Shown piece by piece: positions 26,050 to 35,099 of a stretch of DNA of 64,000 bases (the first letter of the stretch is position 1; each line of letters starts with the position of its first letter). The stretch covers positions 62,001 through 126,000 of the forward strand of contig JALAHT010000002.1 in NCBI GenBank assembly GCA_025384855.1. Direction: 5' to 3'. Under the pieces are notes generated by a model that made no database searches, was not told the DNA's origin, and was given only the letters and a program-made list of their open reading frames with translations. Made by a program: the position numbers and the translations under genes. The stretch is from Luteirhabdus salina (GTDB lineage: Bacteria > Bacteroidota > Bacteroidia > Flavobacteriales > Flavobacteriaceae).

Positions 26050-26940
26050 ATGAATTCTAAAAAGACTATTCTACTTGTGGTGAACCCCGTTTCAGGGGGC
26101 GAAGATAAAACAGACCTCATCTGCGATGTGGAAGCTGAAGTGGACCGAAACAACAAACGTTTTGTAGTATTTGAAACTACGGGTGAAAACGATTCGAAAA
26201 AACTTGAAAAAGAGCTTTCAGATGAAACCTTAGAGCGGGTTTTAGTGGCCGGTGGCGATGGGACCATAAAACTAGTTGCCAGTGTTCTTGAGGGGAAGGA
26301 TATCCCGATTGGAATACTGCCCGCAGGCTCTGCTAATGGTCTGGCTACCCATTTTCAGATTCCGGAGGAACGAAAACAACAGATCGAAATCGCGTTGGGC
26401 GACCAATTTATAGCGATGGATCGGTTGAAACTCAACGACCAGATTTGCCTGCACGTCGCCGATCTCGGCATTAACGCGGAACTGATCAAAAACTATGAGG
26501 AGTCGCAGATCCGTGGGAAGTTGGGTTACTTGCTTCAAAGCATTCCTACCTTGATCGATTGTGAATACCCTTTTCAATTTACCATTGAAGCGGAAGGTCA
26601 GAAATGGGAAAAAGAGGGCATTTTGTTGGCCATTGCCAATGCCCGAAAGTTTGGAACGGGTGCGACCATCAACCCCGATGGGAAAATCAACGATAAAAAG
26701 TTCGAATTAGTTCTTTTTAAAAAGCTGGATATCATCGAAATCGTTAAAACGGTTCGCGATAAAGTGAAATTGGATCCCGAGTTTGCAGAAACCATCAGTA
26801 CCGATAAAGCTGTTATCCGAACGGATGGTTCGATTCCTTTTCAAATTGATGGGGAATATTTAGGAACGGTAGATAAGGTTGAGATCTCGGTATGCCCCGA
26901 CCCATTGGAAGTCGCGGTACCCGAATTCGTACATTCATGA
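26050..26940 (+). CDS. diacylglycerol/lipid kinase family protein
   Basis: The product has 296 residues, normal for YegS/BmrU-type lipid kinases. The N-terminal nucleotide site shows VVNPVSGGEDKTD, then VLVAGGDGTIKLVA near residue 70 and IGILPAGSANGLATHF near 95. The C-terminal beta-sandwich ends in IQIDGE-like sequence PFQIDGEYLG. It phosphorylates diacylglycerol or a similar lipid with ATP at the inner membrane. It is divergent from the App1-like phosphatase, with 64 bases between them. Confidence 0.9.
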   Translation: MNSKKTILLVVNPVSGGEDKTDLICDVEAEVDRNNKRFVVFETTGENDSKKLEKELSDETLERVLVAGGDGTIKLVASVLEGKDIPIGILPAGSANGLATHFQIPEERKQQIEIALGDQFIAMDRLKLNDQICLHVADLGINAELIKNYEESQIRGKLGYLLQSIPTLIDCEYPFQFTIEAEGQKWEKEGILLAIANARKFGTGATINPDGKINDKKFELVLFKKLDIIEIVKTVRDKVKLDPEFAETISTDKAVIRTDGSIPFQIDGEYLGTVDKVEISVCPDPLEVAVPEFVHS

Positions 26941-26982
26941 TTACCACATAATCGTTATCTTTAGCGTCCAATTTTCAACATC

Positions 26983-29900
26983 ATGACGCGATTTATCCTT
27001 TGTGCCCTATTGCTTGTATTCACGCTTCAACTACAAGCCCAAAAAAAGAAAAAAGATACAGCAGAAACCCCTGAGTGGAACGTGGCCGAGCCTGGCTACG
27101 ATTTCAACTATAAAACCCACAAGTTTACTACTGATGAAGGGACTTGGATGAACCTCGATGTGAGTCCCGACGGAAAAACAATCGTCTTTGATATGCTCGG
27201 CGATATTTATAGCATGCCTATTTCTGGCGGAAAAGCGAAAGCCTTGCGTACTGGAATCCCTTTTGAATTGCAACCAAGATTTAGTCCGGATGGTTCTAAG
27301 ATTTCCTTTACCAGCGACGCCGGTGGTGGCGATAATATTTGGGTGATGGATGCCGACGGAAGCGATGCAAAGCAAATCACAAAGGAAGACTTCCGATTGT
27401 TGAACAATGCGGTTTGGATGCCGAACGGAAATTATCTTATTGCTCGGAAGCACTTTACTTCAGAACGCAGCTTGGGTGCGGGTGAAATGTGGCAATACCA
27501 TATTACCGGGGGAAGCGGATTGCAGCTTACCGAACGTAAAAATGACCAACAGGATGTAAATGAACCATTTGTCTCTCCTGACGGAAAGTATCTCTATTAT
27601 GCTGAAGATGTATATCCCGGCGGTTATTTTCAATATAATAAAGACCCAAACGACCAAATTTATGCTATTAAACGTTACGATTTTCAGACCGGTGAAACGG
27701 AAACCGTAACAGGTGGTCCTGGAGGTGCCGCGCGCCCTGTCGTATCGCCCGATGGAAAAATGTTAGCGTTTATCAAGCGCGTTCGAACGAAAAGCGCACT
27801 TTACCTTCATGATTTGGAGACAGGTGAAGAATGGCCGTTTTATGATCAGTTGAATAAGGACCAACAGGAGGCGTGGGCAATATTTGGGGTATACCCGAAT
27901 TTCGATTGGATGCCAAACAGCAAGGAAATCGTGTTTTGGAGCGGTGGAAAAATCAATCGCATCGATGTTGAAAGCCGAAACATAACCGAAATTCCATTTG
28001 AAGTCGATGTTAAAATCGATTTGGCCGAGACCGTTCACTTTACCAAGCCTATTGAACGTGACCAATTTACACCTAAAGTCATTCGACATGCTGTAACTTC
28101 CCCTGACGGAAAAATGCTTATCTTTAATGCATTGGGGCGTCTTTGGAAAAAGGAACTGCCCAATGGCTCGCCTACGAGAGTAACATCAGGCACCGATTTC
28201 GAGTTCGAACCGGCCTTCTCCCCAGATGGTAGCACGATAGTGTACGTCAGCTGGAACGATCTTGGGAAAGGTGCCATTTTTACGGTTCCTACCTCAGGTG
28301 GTGCTCCTACGAAACTTACTTCAGAAAAAGCGATCTATAGAACACCAAGCTTCTCTCCCAACGGAAGCCGAATCGTATTCAGAAAAGAAGATGGTAATAC
28401 CGACCAAGGCTTCAGCTTCACCAAACGACCTGGTATTTATACCATGAATGCTAAGGGTGGCAATGAGCAGTTTGTGACCAAGGATGGCGAATACCCAACC
28501 TTCACCCAAGATGGAAAAAGAATCTTTTTGCAAACCGGTGGTACGTATTTTGGCAATTTGACAAAGAAATTGATCAGCGTAGACTTGGAAGGAAACGATG
28601 AACGCGAACACATCACGTCCAAATATGCCAATCGCTTGGTGCCAAGTCCGAACAACGAATGGATCGCCTTTACCAACCTTCATAAAGTCTTTGTAGCTCC
28701 CTTGGTGATGAATGGCCAGACTATCGACATCGATGACAAATCGAAGGCGGTACCCGTATCGCAAGTAGCCAAGGATGCTGGTATCAACATTCATTGGAGT
28801 CCGGATAGCGAAAAGGTGATGTGGACCTTGGGCGACGAATACTTCAGCAATGCACTCGAGAATCGTTTCACCTTTTTGCCCAATTCACCAGAAGAGGTTC
28901 CTGACATGACTACGAAGGGAATCAAAATTGGACTTACAGCTTCCGTAGATAAACCACAAGGGAAAATTGCCTTCACCAACGCACGTATAATCACCATGAA
29001 AGGCGATGAAGTGATTGAAAACGGTAGTATCGTAATTGAAGGAGACGAGATTGTTTCCATTGGTAAGGCGAATTCAGTAGCGATTCCAACCGATGCGAAA
29101 GTGTACGATGCTACTGGAAAAACCATCATGCCTGGAATGGTCGATGCCCATGCGCATGTGGGAGCATTTCGTTACGGACTTACCACTCAACAAAATTGGC
29201 AGTTGATGGCGAACTTGGCCTTTGGAGTAACCACCTCGCACGACCCTTCTGCGAACACGGAAACGGTGTTTACCTTATCAGAATTACTGAAATCGGGTGA
29301 TTTGATCGGGCCAAGATTATACTCGACAGGATTTATTTTATACGGAGCCGACGGCGACTTTAAGGCTGTTATCAATGGTCTGGAAGATGCACGAAGCAGT
29401 ATTCGCAGAACCAAGGCCTTTGGGGCTAAAAGTGTGAAGAGTTATAATCAGCCACGTCGTGATCAGCGTCAGCAGGTACTACAAGCCGCCCGAGAAGAAG
29501 GCATCAATGTCGTGCCCGAAGGGGGTTCAACCTTCTTCCATAACATTTCGATGGTTATTGATGGTCATACGGGTGTAGAACATAATATTCCAGTCGCTCC
29601 CGTATACAAAGATATTCTGGAGGTTTGGGGTGAAAGCGGTACCGGCTACACACCTACCCTAATCGTGAATTATGGCGGTATGAATGGTGAATTCTTCTTC
29701 TATGAACGCGACAATGTGTGGGAGAATGAAAAGTTGCTTCGCTTTACACCTAGAAGTATTATCGATAGCCGCTCGCGCCATAGAATGAAAGTGCCTCAAG
29801 AAGAATACAAAAACGGTCATATCCTGGTTTCTGAAACCGCCAAGACAATGAGTGACGCTGGCGTAAAAGTAAACATGGGCGCTCACGGGCAATTGCAAGG

Positions 29901-30282
29901 ACTTGGTGCCCATTGGGAAACCTGGATGCTGCAACAAGGTGGAATGACCAATCTAGAAGCACTGAAAGCGGCTACCATTAATGCAGCTGAATATATCGGT
30001 GCTGGCGACGATATCGGTTCCTTGGAAAAAGGGAAATTAGCCGATTTGCTGGTGCTGACCGATAATCCATTAGAAAATATTGAAAACACCACTAGTATTG
30101 AAATGGTGATGAGTAATGGACGCTTATACGATGCCGAAACCCTAAATGAAATCGGAAACCGTGAAAAAGAACGCAAACCCTTTTGGTGGGAAAATGAAAA
30201 ACACAACCAAGCTTTTCCATGGCATCAAAAAAGTGAAAGCTTCTTAGTTCCGGGCTGTGGGTGTCATATAGGCCATCAATAG
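26983..30282 (+). CDS. secreted TolB-propeller / amidohydrolase fusion
   Basis: The protein has 1099 residues with a signal peptide (MTRFILCALLLVFTLQLQAQ). Residues about 30-640 are TolB/PD40 propeller repeats, such as FSPDGSKISFTSDAGG, VSPDGKYLYYAEDVYPGG and FSPDGSTIVYVSW. From about residue 664 (ITMKGDEVIENGSIVI) comes an amidohydrolase barrel: the metal site is MPGMVDAHAHVG near 715, a further histidine is in GHTGVEHNIP, and the end is GSLEKGKLADLLVL. Such fusions are found in secreted hydrolases of the group; the substrate is unknown. TATCTTTA at 26956-26963 may be its -7 element. Confidence 0.88.
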   Translation: MTRFILCALLLVFTLQLQAQKKKKDTAETPEWNVAEPGYDFNYKTHKFTTDEGTWMNLDVSPDGKTIVFDMLGDIYSMPISGGKAKALRTGIPFELQPRFSPDGSKISFTSDAGGGDNIWVMDADGSDAKQITKEDFRLLNNAVWMPNGNYLIARKHFTSERSLGAGEMWQYHITGGSGLQLTERKNDQQDVNEPFVSPDGKYLYYAEDVYPGGYFQYNKDPNDQIYAIKRYDFQTGETETVTGGPGGAARPVVSPDGKMLAFIKRVRTKSALYLHDLETGEEWPFYDQLNKDQQEAWAIFGVYPNFDWMPNSKEIVFWSGGKINRIDVESRNITEIPFEVDVKIDLAETVHFTKPIERDQFTPKVIRHAVTSPDGKMLIFNALGRLWKKELPNGSPTRVTSGTDFEFEPAFSPDGSTIVYVSWNDLGKGAIFTVPTSGGAPTKLTSEKAIYRTPSFSPNGSRIVFRKEDGNTDQGFSFTKRPGIYTMNAKGGNEQFVTKDGEYPTFTQDGKRIFLQTGGTYFGNLTKKLISVDLEGNDEREHITSKYANRLVPSPNNEWIAFTNLHKVFVAPLVMNGQTIDIDDKSKAVPVSQVAKDAGINIHWSPDSEKVMWTLGDEYFSNALENRFTFLPNSPEEVPDMTTKGIKIGLTASVDKPQGKIAFTNARIITMKGDEVIENGSIVIEGDEIVSIGKANSVAIPTDAKVYDATGKTIMPGMVDAHAHVGAFRYGLTTQQNWQLMANLAFGVTTSHDPSANTETVFTLSELLKSGDLIGPRLYSTGFILYGADGDFKAVINGLEDARSSIRRTKAFGAKSVKSYNQPRRDQRQQVLQAAREEGINVVPEGGSTFFHNISMVIDGHTGVEHNIPVAPVYKDILEVWGESGTGYTPTLIVNYGGMNGEFFFYERDNVWENEKLLRFTPRSIIDSRSRHRMKVPQEEYKNGHILVSETAKTMSDAGVKVNMGAHGQLQGLGAHWETWMLQQGGMTNLEALKAATINAAEYIGAGDDIGSLEKGKLADLLVLTDNPLENIENTTSIEMVMSNGRLYDAETLNEIGNREKERKPFWWENEKHNQAFPWHQKSESFLVPGCGCHIGHQ

Positions 30283-30289
30283 ATTGTCT

Positions 30290-30601
30290 ATGTTAATACG
30301 CGCCTATTGGAATTTTTATAAAGAGCTGCTGACCTTTATCGCTGCCTTTGCGGTACTTTCTATTCTGCTATTTGGGATGCTTTGGGGCTATTTGCTATTT
30401 ATTACAGTTGGATTGGCTATCGGGTTTCTAGGATTCGAAGTGTTTTATAAGGAGCAGTATTACTTCTACTTCAACCTCGGACTCACACGAAAAAAACTAT
30501 TGATTGTATCATTTTGCTTGAATGCTATCCTAGGACTTCCGATCCTTGGGTTGCTTTCACTACTAATTCAACTACTGTTTGGCACTACTTCACTCCTCTA
30601 A
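30290..30601 (+). CDS. small membrane protein next to an ABC ATPase
   Basis: From the ATG at 30290 the product has 103 residues; a TTG two codons earlier is possible. Three or four hydrophobic stretches are visible (TFIAAFAVLSILLFGML, LLFITVGLAIGFLGF, and LNAILGLPILGLLSLLIQLL), separated by an aromatic loop YKEQYYFYFNLGLTRKKL. The loop with GLTRKKLL resembles that of ABC-2 type permeases, so it could be a reduced permease subunit. It begins seven bases after the amidohydrolase stop and its 3' end overlaps the ATPase gene by 23 bases, which implies coupled expression. Confidence 0.72.
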   Translation: MLIRAYWNFYKELLTFIAAFAVLSILLFGMLWGYLLFITVGLAIGFLGFEVFYKEQYYFYFNLGLTRKKLLIVSFCLNAILGLPILGLLSLLIQLLFGTTSLL

Positions 30602-31235
30602 TATTCATAAATCCTTTGGTGCTAAACCCATATTGCGAGAAGTATCGCTTTCATTGGAAACCGGAAAAATTGTGGGTTTGCTCGGGCGAAACGGTTCCGG
30701 AAAATCGACGGTATTGAAAATTTTGTTTGGAACGCTTTCAGCAGAAAGTATCAAGCTTCAACTAAATGAAAAGGAAATTCTTCCTTCGGAAATAATTCCT
30801 AATCGCTATATCGCTTACGTACCGCAGCATTCCTTTTTACCTTTACAATTGAAGGTTCGTGATGTTATTCCCATTTATCTTCAAGGTGAAAAGCAACAGG
30901 ATGCGGTTTTTTATGATGAAGAAGTGGCAAAATTGACAAATAGAAAAGTGAAGGAGCTATCTGAAGGCGAACGAAAATATGTTGAAACGGTGCTAATCGC
31001 CAATGGTCCCCATCCTTTTCTGATGTTGGATGAACCCTTTTCGATGTTGGAACCACTACAAATCGAACGATTGAGAAGTTTCTTACTTCAACAAAAAGAC
31101 CGGAAGGGAATTTTGGTCACCGATCATTACTATCAAGATATCATGGCGATTTCAGATCGACTTCACCTACTCACAAACGGAATGATAGCGTTGGTGGAAA
31201 ACGAAAATGATTTACGGAAGTTTGGCTATCTTTAA
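30579..31235 (+). CDS. ABC transporter ATP-binding protein
   Basis: The product has 218 residues, a single ATPase domain. Walker A is GLLGRNGSGKST near residue 35, the signature is LSEGERKYVE in place of LSGGQ, Walker B is FLMLDEPF, and the H-loop is LVTDHYYQD. The start is the TTG at 30579, inside the preceding gene; the first residues then read MALLHSSNIHKSFG as expected. The likely partners are the two flanking membrane proteins. No other permease or substrate-binding protein is nearby, so direction and substrate are unknown. Confidence 0.88.
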   Translation: MALLHSSNIHKSFGAKPILREVSLSLETGKIVGLLGRNGSGKSTVLKILFGTLSAESIKLQLNEKEILPSEIIPNRYIAYVPQHSFLPLQLKVRDVIPIYLQGEKQQDAVFYDEEVAKLTNRKVKELSEGERKYVETVLIANGPHPFLMLDEPFSMLEPLQIERLRSFLLQQKDRKGILVTDHYYQDIMAISDRLHLLTNGMIALVENENDLRKFGYL

Positions 31236-31253
31236 CGTATAGATATTTTGACC

Positions 31254-32270
31254 ATGCGCATTGCTTCTATTTCTCGGTCCATCGGTTTTGTAATTGGAGT
31301 ACCGCTATTGCTAATCGCAATGCTATTTTTGGTCAGTAGCGCTACCCTACTTCAACAGCATTCGACACTCCCATTAGCTATTTCGATTGATGTCCTAATG
31401 ACAATACCACTTGTCTATTTTCTTCTCATCAGGCGAACGAGCATCCCCAATATAACGATAATACCTTTCACGATAGTTTGTTTTTTGGTAGGACACTATG
31501 TCCTGCCCGCCGATCAGCATCTGTATTTAGACTTCTTTCAAACCTACGGGTTGCCTTTATTGGAACTTGTGGCGATAAGCTTTGTAGGAATCAAGGTTTA
31601 TAAGATAATTCATTCCTTCAAGAGCCATAACCATATTCCAGATGTTTATGATGCGATTACAGCAACCGTACGGGAGTCTTTCCCAGCGCGGGTGGTGCCT
31701 ATTGCAAGTTCGGAATTCGCGATACTTTATTACGGATTTATAGCATGGCGAAAGCGAATAATTGGGGCTGGGGAGTTCACCTACCACAAGAAGAATGGGA
31801 TTGTTTCTACTTTTATTGCTATTCTGGTTATTCTATCGATTGAAACGGTCGTGCTTCACCTACTATTGGACAAATGGAATGGTGTCGTCGCTTGGATTGT
31901 AACGGGATTTAGCATTTATACTGGGCTACAGGTGCTGGGCATTATGAAATCAATTCCTAGAAGACCTGTTGAGATAAAAGACGGAAAGGCGATTCTACGA
32001 TTTGGAATCCTGAAAGAGGCTACTATTGATATTATGGATATCCTTCACATTGAAAATAGGAAACCATCGCTTTCCGAAGAAGATAACAAAGCGTTTAGTA
32101 TCGGACTTTCAGGTCCGTTGCTGGAGGACAACATTAAAATTAAGCTTAGAAAATCAACCACCGTCAAAATGTTATATGGCTTGCGTCGGAAAAGTGATCA
32201 TATTTCATTGTATGTTGACAATCCTTTGGAGTTCATCGCGAAGGTTGAAGCCATTCAAAAGACTTCGTGA
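31254..32270 (+). CDS. hypothetical multi-span membrane protein of the ABC cluster
   Basis: From the ATG at 31254 it has 338 residues; a TTG at 31248 is the alternative. Five or so hydrophobic spans are seen (SIGFVIGVPLLLIAMLFLV, LAISIDVLMTIPLVYFLLI, TIIPFTIVCFLVGHYVL, and two near residues 185-225). A soluble C-terminal part (about 240-338) is rich in strands and lysine. I do not recognise a family. It follows the ATPase gene after a gap of 18 bases and may belong to the same unit; the terminator-like hairpin after it is better oriented for the opposite strand. Confidence 0.7.
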   Translation: MRIASISRSIGFVIGVPLLLIAMLFLVSSATLLQQHSTLPLAISIDVLMTIPLVYFLLIRRTSIPNITIIPFTIVCFLVGHYVLPADQHLYLDFFQTYGLPLLELVAISFVGIKVYKIIHSFKSHNHIPDVYDAITATVRESFPARVVPIASSEFAILYYGFIAWRKRIIGAGEFTYHKKNGIVSTFIAILVILSIETVVLHLLLDKWNGVVAWIVTGFSIYTGLQVLGIMKSIPRRPVEIKDGKAILRFGILKEATIDIMDILHIENRKPSLSEEDNKAFSIGLSGPLLEDNIKIKLRKSTTVKMLYGLRRKSDHISLYVDNPLEFIAKVEAIQKTS

Positions 32271-32281
32271 AAATTGGATAT

Positions 32282-32317
32282 AAAAAAACCTCACAGGTTT
32301 TGAAAACGTGTGAGGTT
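32282..32317 (-). terminator. terminator between the ABC cluster and the fasciclin gene
   Basis: AACCTCACA (32287-32295) pairs with TGTGAGGTT (32309-32317), with an inner GTTTT/AAAAC stem. On the minus strand it is followed by seven T, so it terminates the fasciclin transcript; the plus-strand T content is weak. Confidence 0.85.
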
Positions 32318-32338
32318 GTTCTATTCAAATCTTATTGA

Positions 32339-32959
32339 TTATCCTTTTGGCATAACCACTTTGTCGATGGCATGAATAACTCCGTTGGAAGCATCAACAT
32401 CTGCCATTACAACAGTTGCTTTATTTCCTTTCGCATCGGTTACCATCACCTTATCACCATCTAGTGATAATACAAGATTTTCGCCTTGTAGGGTGGTTAC
32501 ACGATATTTGTTATCGTTATCCTTAATCGCTTTCATCACGTCAGCAGCTTTCCATTCACCACTTACTACGTGATACTTCAACAATCCTTGAAGTTGATCT
32601 TTGTTTTCATCCTTCATCAAATTATCTAAAGTAGCTTTCGGAACGGCATTAAATGCATCGTTAGTTGGAGCAAATACAGTGTATTCACCTTCACCTTTAA
32701 AAGTTTCAGCCAATCCAGCTTGTTTCAAAGCATTTACCAAGGTGGAGAATTGATCGTTATTCATCGCTTTCATTGCGATAGTATTATCGTCAAATTCCTG
32801 CTGCGCTTTCATCGCATCTTCTTCAGCTTTTTTCTGAGCCTCCATTTCCATACGATCTGCTTCAGCCTTCGCCTCTGCTTCTTCTTTCTTTCCATCGTTA
32901 CAAGCAGTGAAAAGCATTCCCACTGTTGCAAGTGATAAAATTATTGTTCTAAATTTCAT
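32339..32959 (-). CDS. fasciclin-domain lipoprotein
   Basis: The start is the ATG at 32959, where a lipoprotein signal begins (MKFRTIILSLATVGMLFTAC, cysteine at residue 20); the longer frame upstream runs through the promoter. The mature protein has a charged Glu/Ala/Lys coiled-coil-like linker (about residues 25-60), then one fasciclin (FAS1) domain: STLVNALKQAGLAETFKG, YTVFAPTNDAFNAVP, LLKYHVVSGEW and SNGVIHAIDKVVMP. Fasciclin lipoproteins are surface or periplasmic adhesion-type proteins. The product is 206 residues and the gene appears to be monocistronic. Confidence 0.92.
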   Translation of the reverse strand: MKFRTIILSLATVGMLFTACNDGKKEEAEAKAEADRMEMEAQKKAEEDAMKAQQEFDDNTIAMKAMNNDQFSTLVNALKQAGLAETFKGEGEYTVFAPTNDAFNAVPKATLDNLMKDENKDQLQGLLKYHVVSGEWKAADVMKAIKDNDNKYRVTTLQGENLVLSLDGDKVMVTDAKGNKATVVMADVDASNGVIHAIDKVVMPKG

Positions 32960-32982
32960 AGCGTTGATTTTTAAGTTTGAAA

Positions 32983-33011
32983 CAAAGATACATCTGAGTT
33001 TCATAAGGCAA
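32983..33011 (-). promoter_or_regulatory. promoter of the fasciclin gene
   Basis: On the minus strand TATCTTTG (32990 to 32983) matches TAnnTTTG, with TTG at 33011 to 33009 and an 18-base spacer. The start codon is 24 bases from the -7 element. Confidence 0.75.
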
Positions 33012-33170
33012 TATTAAAGGGCTATAATATTACGTTAAAATTACTGAAATATAGAGGGTTAGCAACGATATGAATTTGTTATCTACGAGGCTCGTTATGA
33101 ACGAAATATCGACTGTTATTTTTTGAAGAAAATCGTATCTTTAAAACATAAACACTAAAATAGCACAATC

Positions 33171-33548
33171 ATGGTTAAACAGAAATATCAAAGCGTTCTC
33201 GATTTAGGTGAAAAGTTGAAAATTCAAAATGGTGATGTTCAGGTGGAGGGAAACACCCTAAAAGTATGGGGAACGGCAAATACACAATATCACAAAGATC
33301 TTTTATGGGATGAAATTAAACGTCACGGTGGCGAAAACCCTAGCGATATCATGGCCGATATAAAGGTGGCCGACACTACTGCTTATGCGTACCATACGGT
33401 TGAAAAGGGCGAATCGCTTAGCAAAATTGCCAAGCACTACTATGGAGACCCGATGATGTACCAACGTATCTTTGAAGCGAATCGCGACAAATTGGATAAT
33501 CCAGACCTTATTCATCCTGGACAGGAGCTCATTATTCCGAACCGATAA
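33171..33548 (+). CDS. LysM-domain protein related to Kbp/YgaU
   Basis: The product has 125 residues without a signal peptide. The first 65 residues (KIQNGDVQVEGNTLKVWGTA) are a small BON-like fold and the C-terminal 50 are a LysM domain (YHTVEKGESLSKIAKHYYG, then NPDLIHPGQELIIPN). This order is that of the E. coli potassium-binding protein Kbp. Without a signal peptide it is probably cytoplasmic, as Kbp is. TATCTTTA at 33136-33143 may be its -7 element. A terminator follows. Confidence 0.87.
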   Translation: MVKQKYQSVLDLGEKLKIQNGDVQVEGNTLKVWGTANTQYHKDLLWDEIKRHGGENPSDIMADIKVADTTAYAYHTVEKGESLSKIAKHYYGDPMMYQRIFEANRDKLDNPDLIHPGQELIIPNR

Positions 33549-33570
33549 GAACTTGAAATCTATTTTGAAG

Positions 33571-33602
33571 CCGTCACTTTTGAAGTGGCGGTTTTCTTTT
33601 TA
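33571..33602 (+). terminator. terminator of the LysM gene
   Basis: CCGTCACTT (33571-33579) pairs with AAGTGGCGG (33583-33591), with one G-U pair, and is followed by a T-rich tract. Confidence 0.88.
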
Positions 33603-33619
33603 ATCCGTATTTTGAAGCA

Positions 33620-34384
33620 ATGGTCGAACTGTTATCATCCATCTCTCCCTGGTTATTGGCCGGACTCTTCGTTTTGGGTGTGGCTACCTTTACGCTATCG
33701 ACTATCAGTGGTGGTGGCGGTGCCTTGATGCAAATCCCCATCCTTAATTTCCTGATTGGAACGTCCCAAACCGCTCCCGTCATCAACTTGGGAACGTTTA
33801 TCAGTCGTCCCAGCCGAATCATCATCTTTTGGACGCATATCGTTTGGTCAGTCTTTTGGTATTATGTGCCTGCTGCCATGATTGGAGCAGTACTGGCAGC
33901 TTGGGTATTTACGGAAGTGAAGGTGTATTGGATTCAAATTGTGGTCGGATTGTTCTTGGTAAGTACCTTTTTTCAATACCGATTTGGGAAGAAAGAACGT
34001 TCTTTCGATGTGAAACTATGGTATTTTATTCCACTTGGATTTCTTATTTCCATAATCGGAACCTTTACTGGTGGAATGGGCCCCGTATTAAATCCCTTTA
34101 TGCTGAATTATGGTATAGAGAAAGAATCGTTGGTTGGTACCAAATCGGCACAATCGTTCTTTTTGGGAATTGCGCAAGTAGGTAGTTACACTTTCTTTGG
34201 ATTATTAACAGGTGAATTGTGGATATACGGCCTGGCACTCGGTCTTGGAGCTATTTTAGGGAATCTCTTCGGAAAATGGTTACTAGAGCGAATGAGCAAA
34301 CTTCACTTTAGACGCTGGGTGATTGCGATTATGGTAATTAGTGGTGTTGTACTTATCGTAAGAGCTGTTCAGGAATTGGTATAA
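33620..34384 (+). CDS. TauE/SafE-family membrane exporter
   Basis: The protein has 254 residues with about seven spans and two related halves, as in the TauE/SafE (DUF81) family. Family features are the glycine-rich segments SGGGGALMQIPIL near residue 30 and TFTGGMGPVLNPF near 150. Members export sulfite, sulfoacetate or other small anions across the inner membrane; substrate not readable. It starts just after the LysM terminator and is followed by the opposite-strand Hsp20 gene. Confidence 0.9.
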   Translation: MVELLSSISPWLLAGLFVLGVATFTLSTISGGGGALMQIPILNFLIGTSQTAPVINLGTFISRPSRIIIFWTHIVWSVFWYYVPAAMIGAVLAAWVFTEVKVYWIQIVVGLFLVSTFFQYRFGKKERSFDVKLWYFIPLGFLISIIGTFTGGMGPVLNPFMLNYGIEKESLVGTKSAQSFFLGIAQVGSYTFFGLLTGELWIYGLALGLGAILGNLFGKWLLERMSKLHFRRWVIAIMVISGVVLIVRAVQELV

Positions 34385-34405
34385 AAAAAGGCCACTTTCG
34401 CGACC
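34383..34405 (-). terminator. terminator of the Hsp20 gene
   Basis: On the minus strand GGTCGC, a GAAA loop and GTGGCC form a stem with two G-U pairs, followed by seven T. It overlaps the stop codon of the convergent TauE gene. Confidence 0.72.
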
Positions 34406-34423
34406 TTTTCTGGCTTCCAAAGT

Positions 34424-34909
34424 TTAGGAAATTTTGATGGTTCTTGCTGGTTTCTTCTTCGCTTCTTCCTTTTTAGGAAGTTGAAGTTTGAGTATCCCTT
34501 CGGAATACTGGGCTTTAATTGCTGTATCATCAACGGATTCTGGTAACGTAAAGCTTCGCTTGAATGAAGAATACCCGAACTCTTTTCGAGTAAAACTATC
34601 GTCTTCCCTTTCCTCATCACGTTTTACTTCTGAAGAAATGGTAAGGACATGATTGTCGATTTCTACATTGAAATCATCCTTTTTCATTCCCGGTGCAGCC
34701 AATTGCACTTCGTAGGCATCGTCCTTCTCTGAAATATTAACCTTCGGAAGGCTCATGCCCATATTAAAATTCGATTGGAATACACTGGGCAAATAATCGT
34801 TATGGAACAATTCGTCTAACCATGAAGACCAAGTGGGCTGCGTACCAGTCAGTCCTGATTTTCTAGTTGCCAAACTGCCATTCTTGTTTGATTTTACAAG
34901 GGTTGTCAT
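34424..34909 (-). CDS. Hsp20/alpha-crystallin small heat-shock protein
   Basis: The product has 161 residues with an alpha-crystallin domain of about 90 residues. It opens with MTTLVKSNKNGSLATRK, and the domain runs from MSLPKVNISEKDDAYEVQL through AAPGMKKDDFNVEIDNHVLT to SFTLPESVDD, with the conserved segment AQYSEGILKLQLPKKEE and a short IKIS tail. It is a cytoplasmic ATP-independent holdase. The upstream region has repeated TGTCAG-type motifs that may be its stress-control sites. Confidence 0.93.
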   Translation of the reverse strand: MTTLVKSNKNGSLATRKSGLTGTQPTWSSWLDELFHNDYLPSVFQSNFNMGMSLPKVNISEKDDAYEVQLAAPGMKKDDFNVEIDNHVLTISSEVKRDEEREDDSFTRKEFGYSSFKRSFTLPESVDDTAIKAQYSEGILKLQLPKKEEAKKKPARTIKIS

Positions 34910-34967
34910 AATCGTAAAAATTTTAGTTCAACATTCAGTTACGATATAACATCAGCAAATAAATTGC

Positions 34968-35095
34968 CAAATATATTTTAATCGTTGCGTGTCAGTTTCC
35001 CTTTAAAAAGTTTTCAAAAGAAAATTGAAGTTTTTGAAAATACTTTAAAAATCTGACTGTCAGAAGCTGAGGTAAAATGAAAAAATGTCAGTTTC
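34968..35095 (-). promoter_or_regulatory. Hsp20 promoter with repeated GAAACTGACA motif
   Basis: On the minus strand TATATTTG (34975 to 34968) is a good -7 element. Where the -33 box is expected there is instead GAAACTGACA (34999 to 34990). The same ten bases recur at 35095 to 35086, and CTGACTGTCAG, an 11-base inverted repeat of the same core, lies at 35053-35063. The repetition upstream of a heat-shock gene suggests a regulator site or an alternative sigma site; this is inferred. Confidence 0.5.
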
Positions 35096-35099
35096 ACAA

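Noticed and set aside
28321-28794. 157-codon open frame on the minus strand
   Set aside because: It is antisense to the propeller region of the amidohydrolase fusion and shows no motif.
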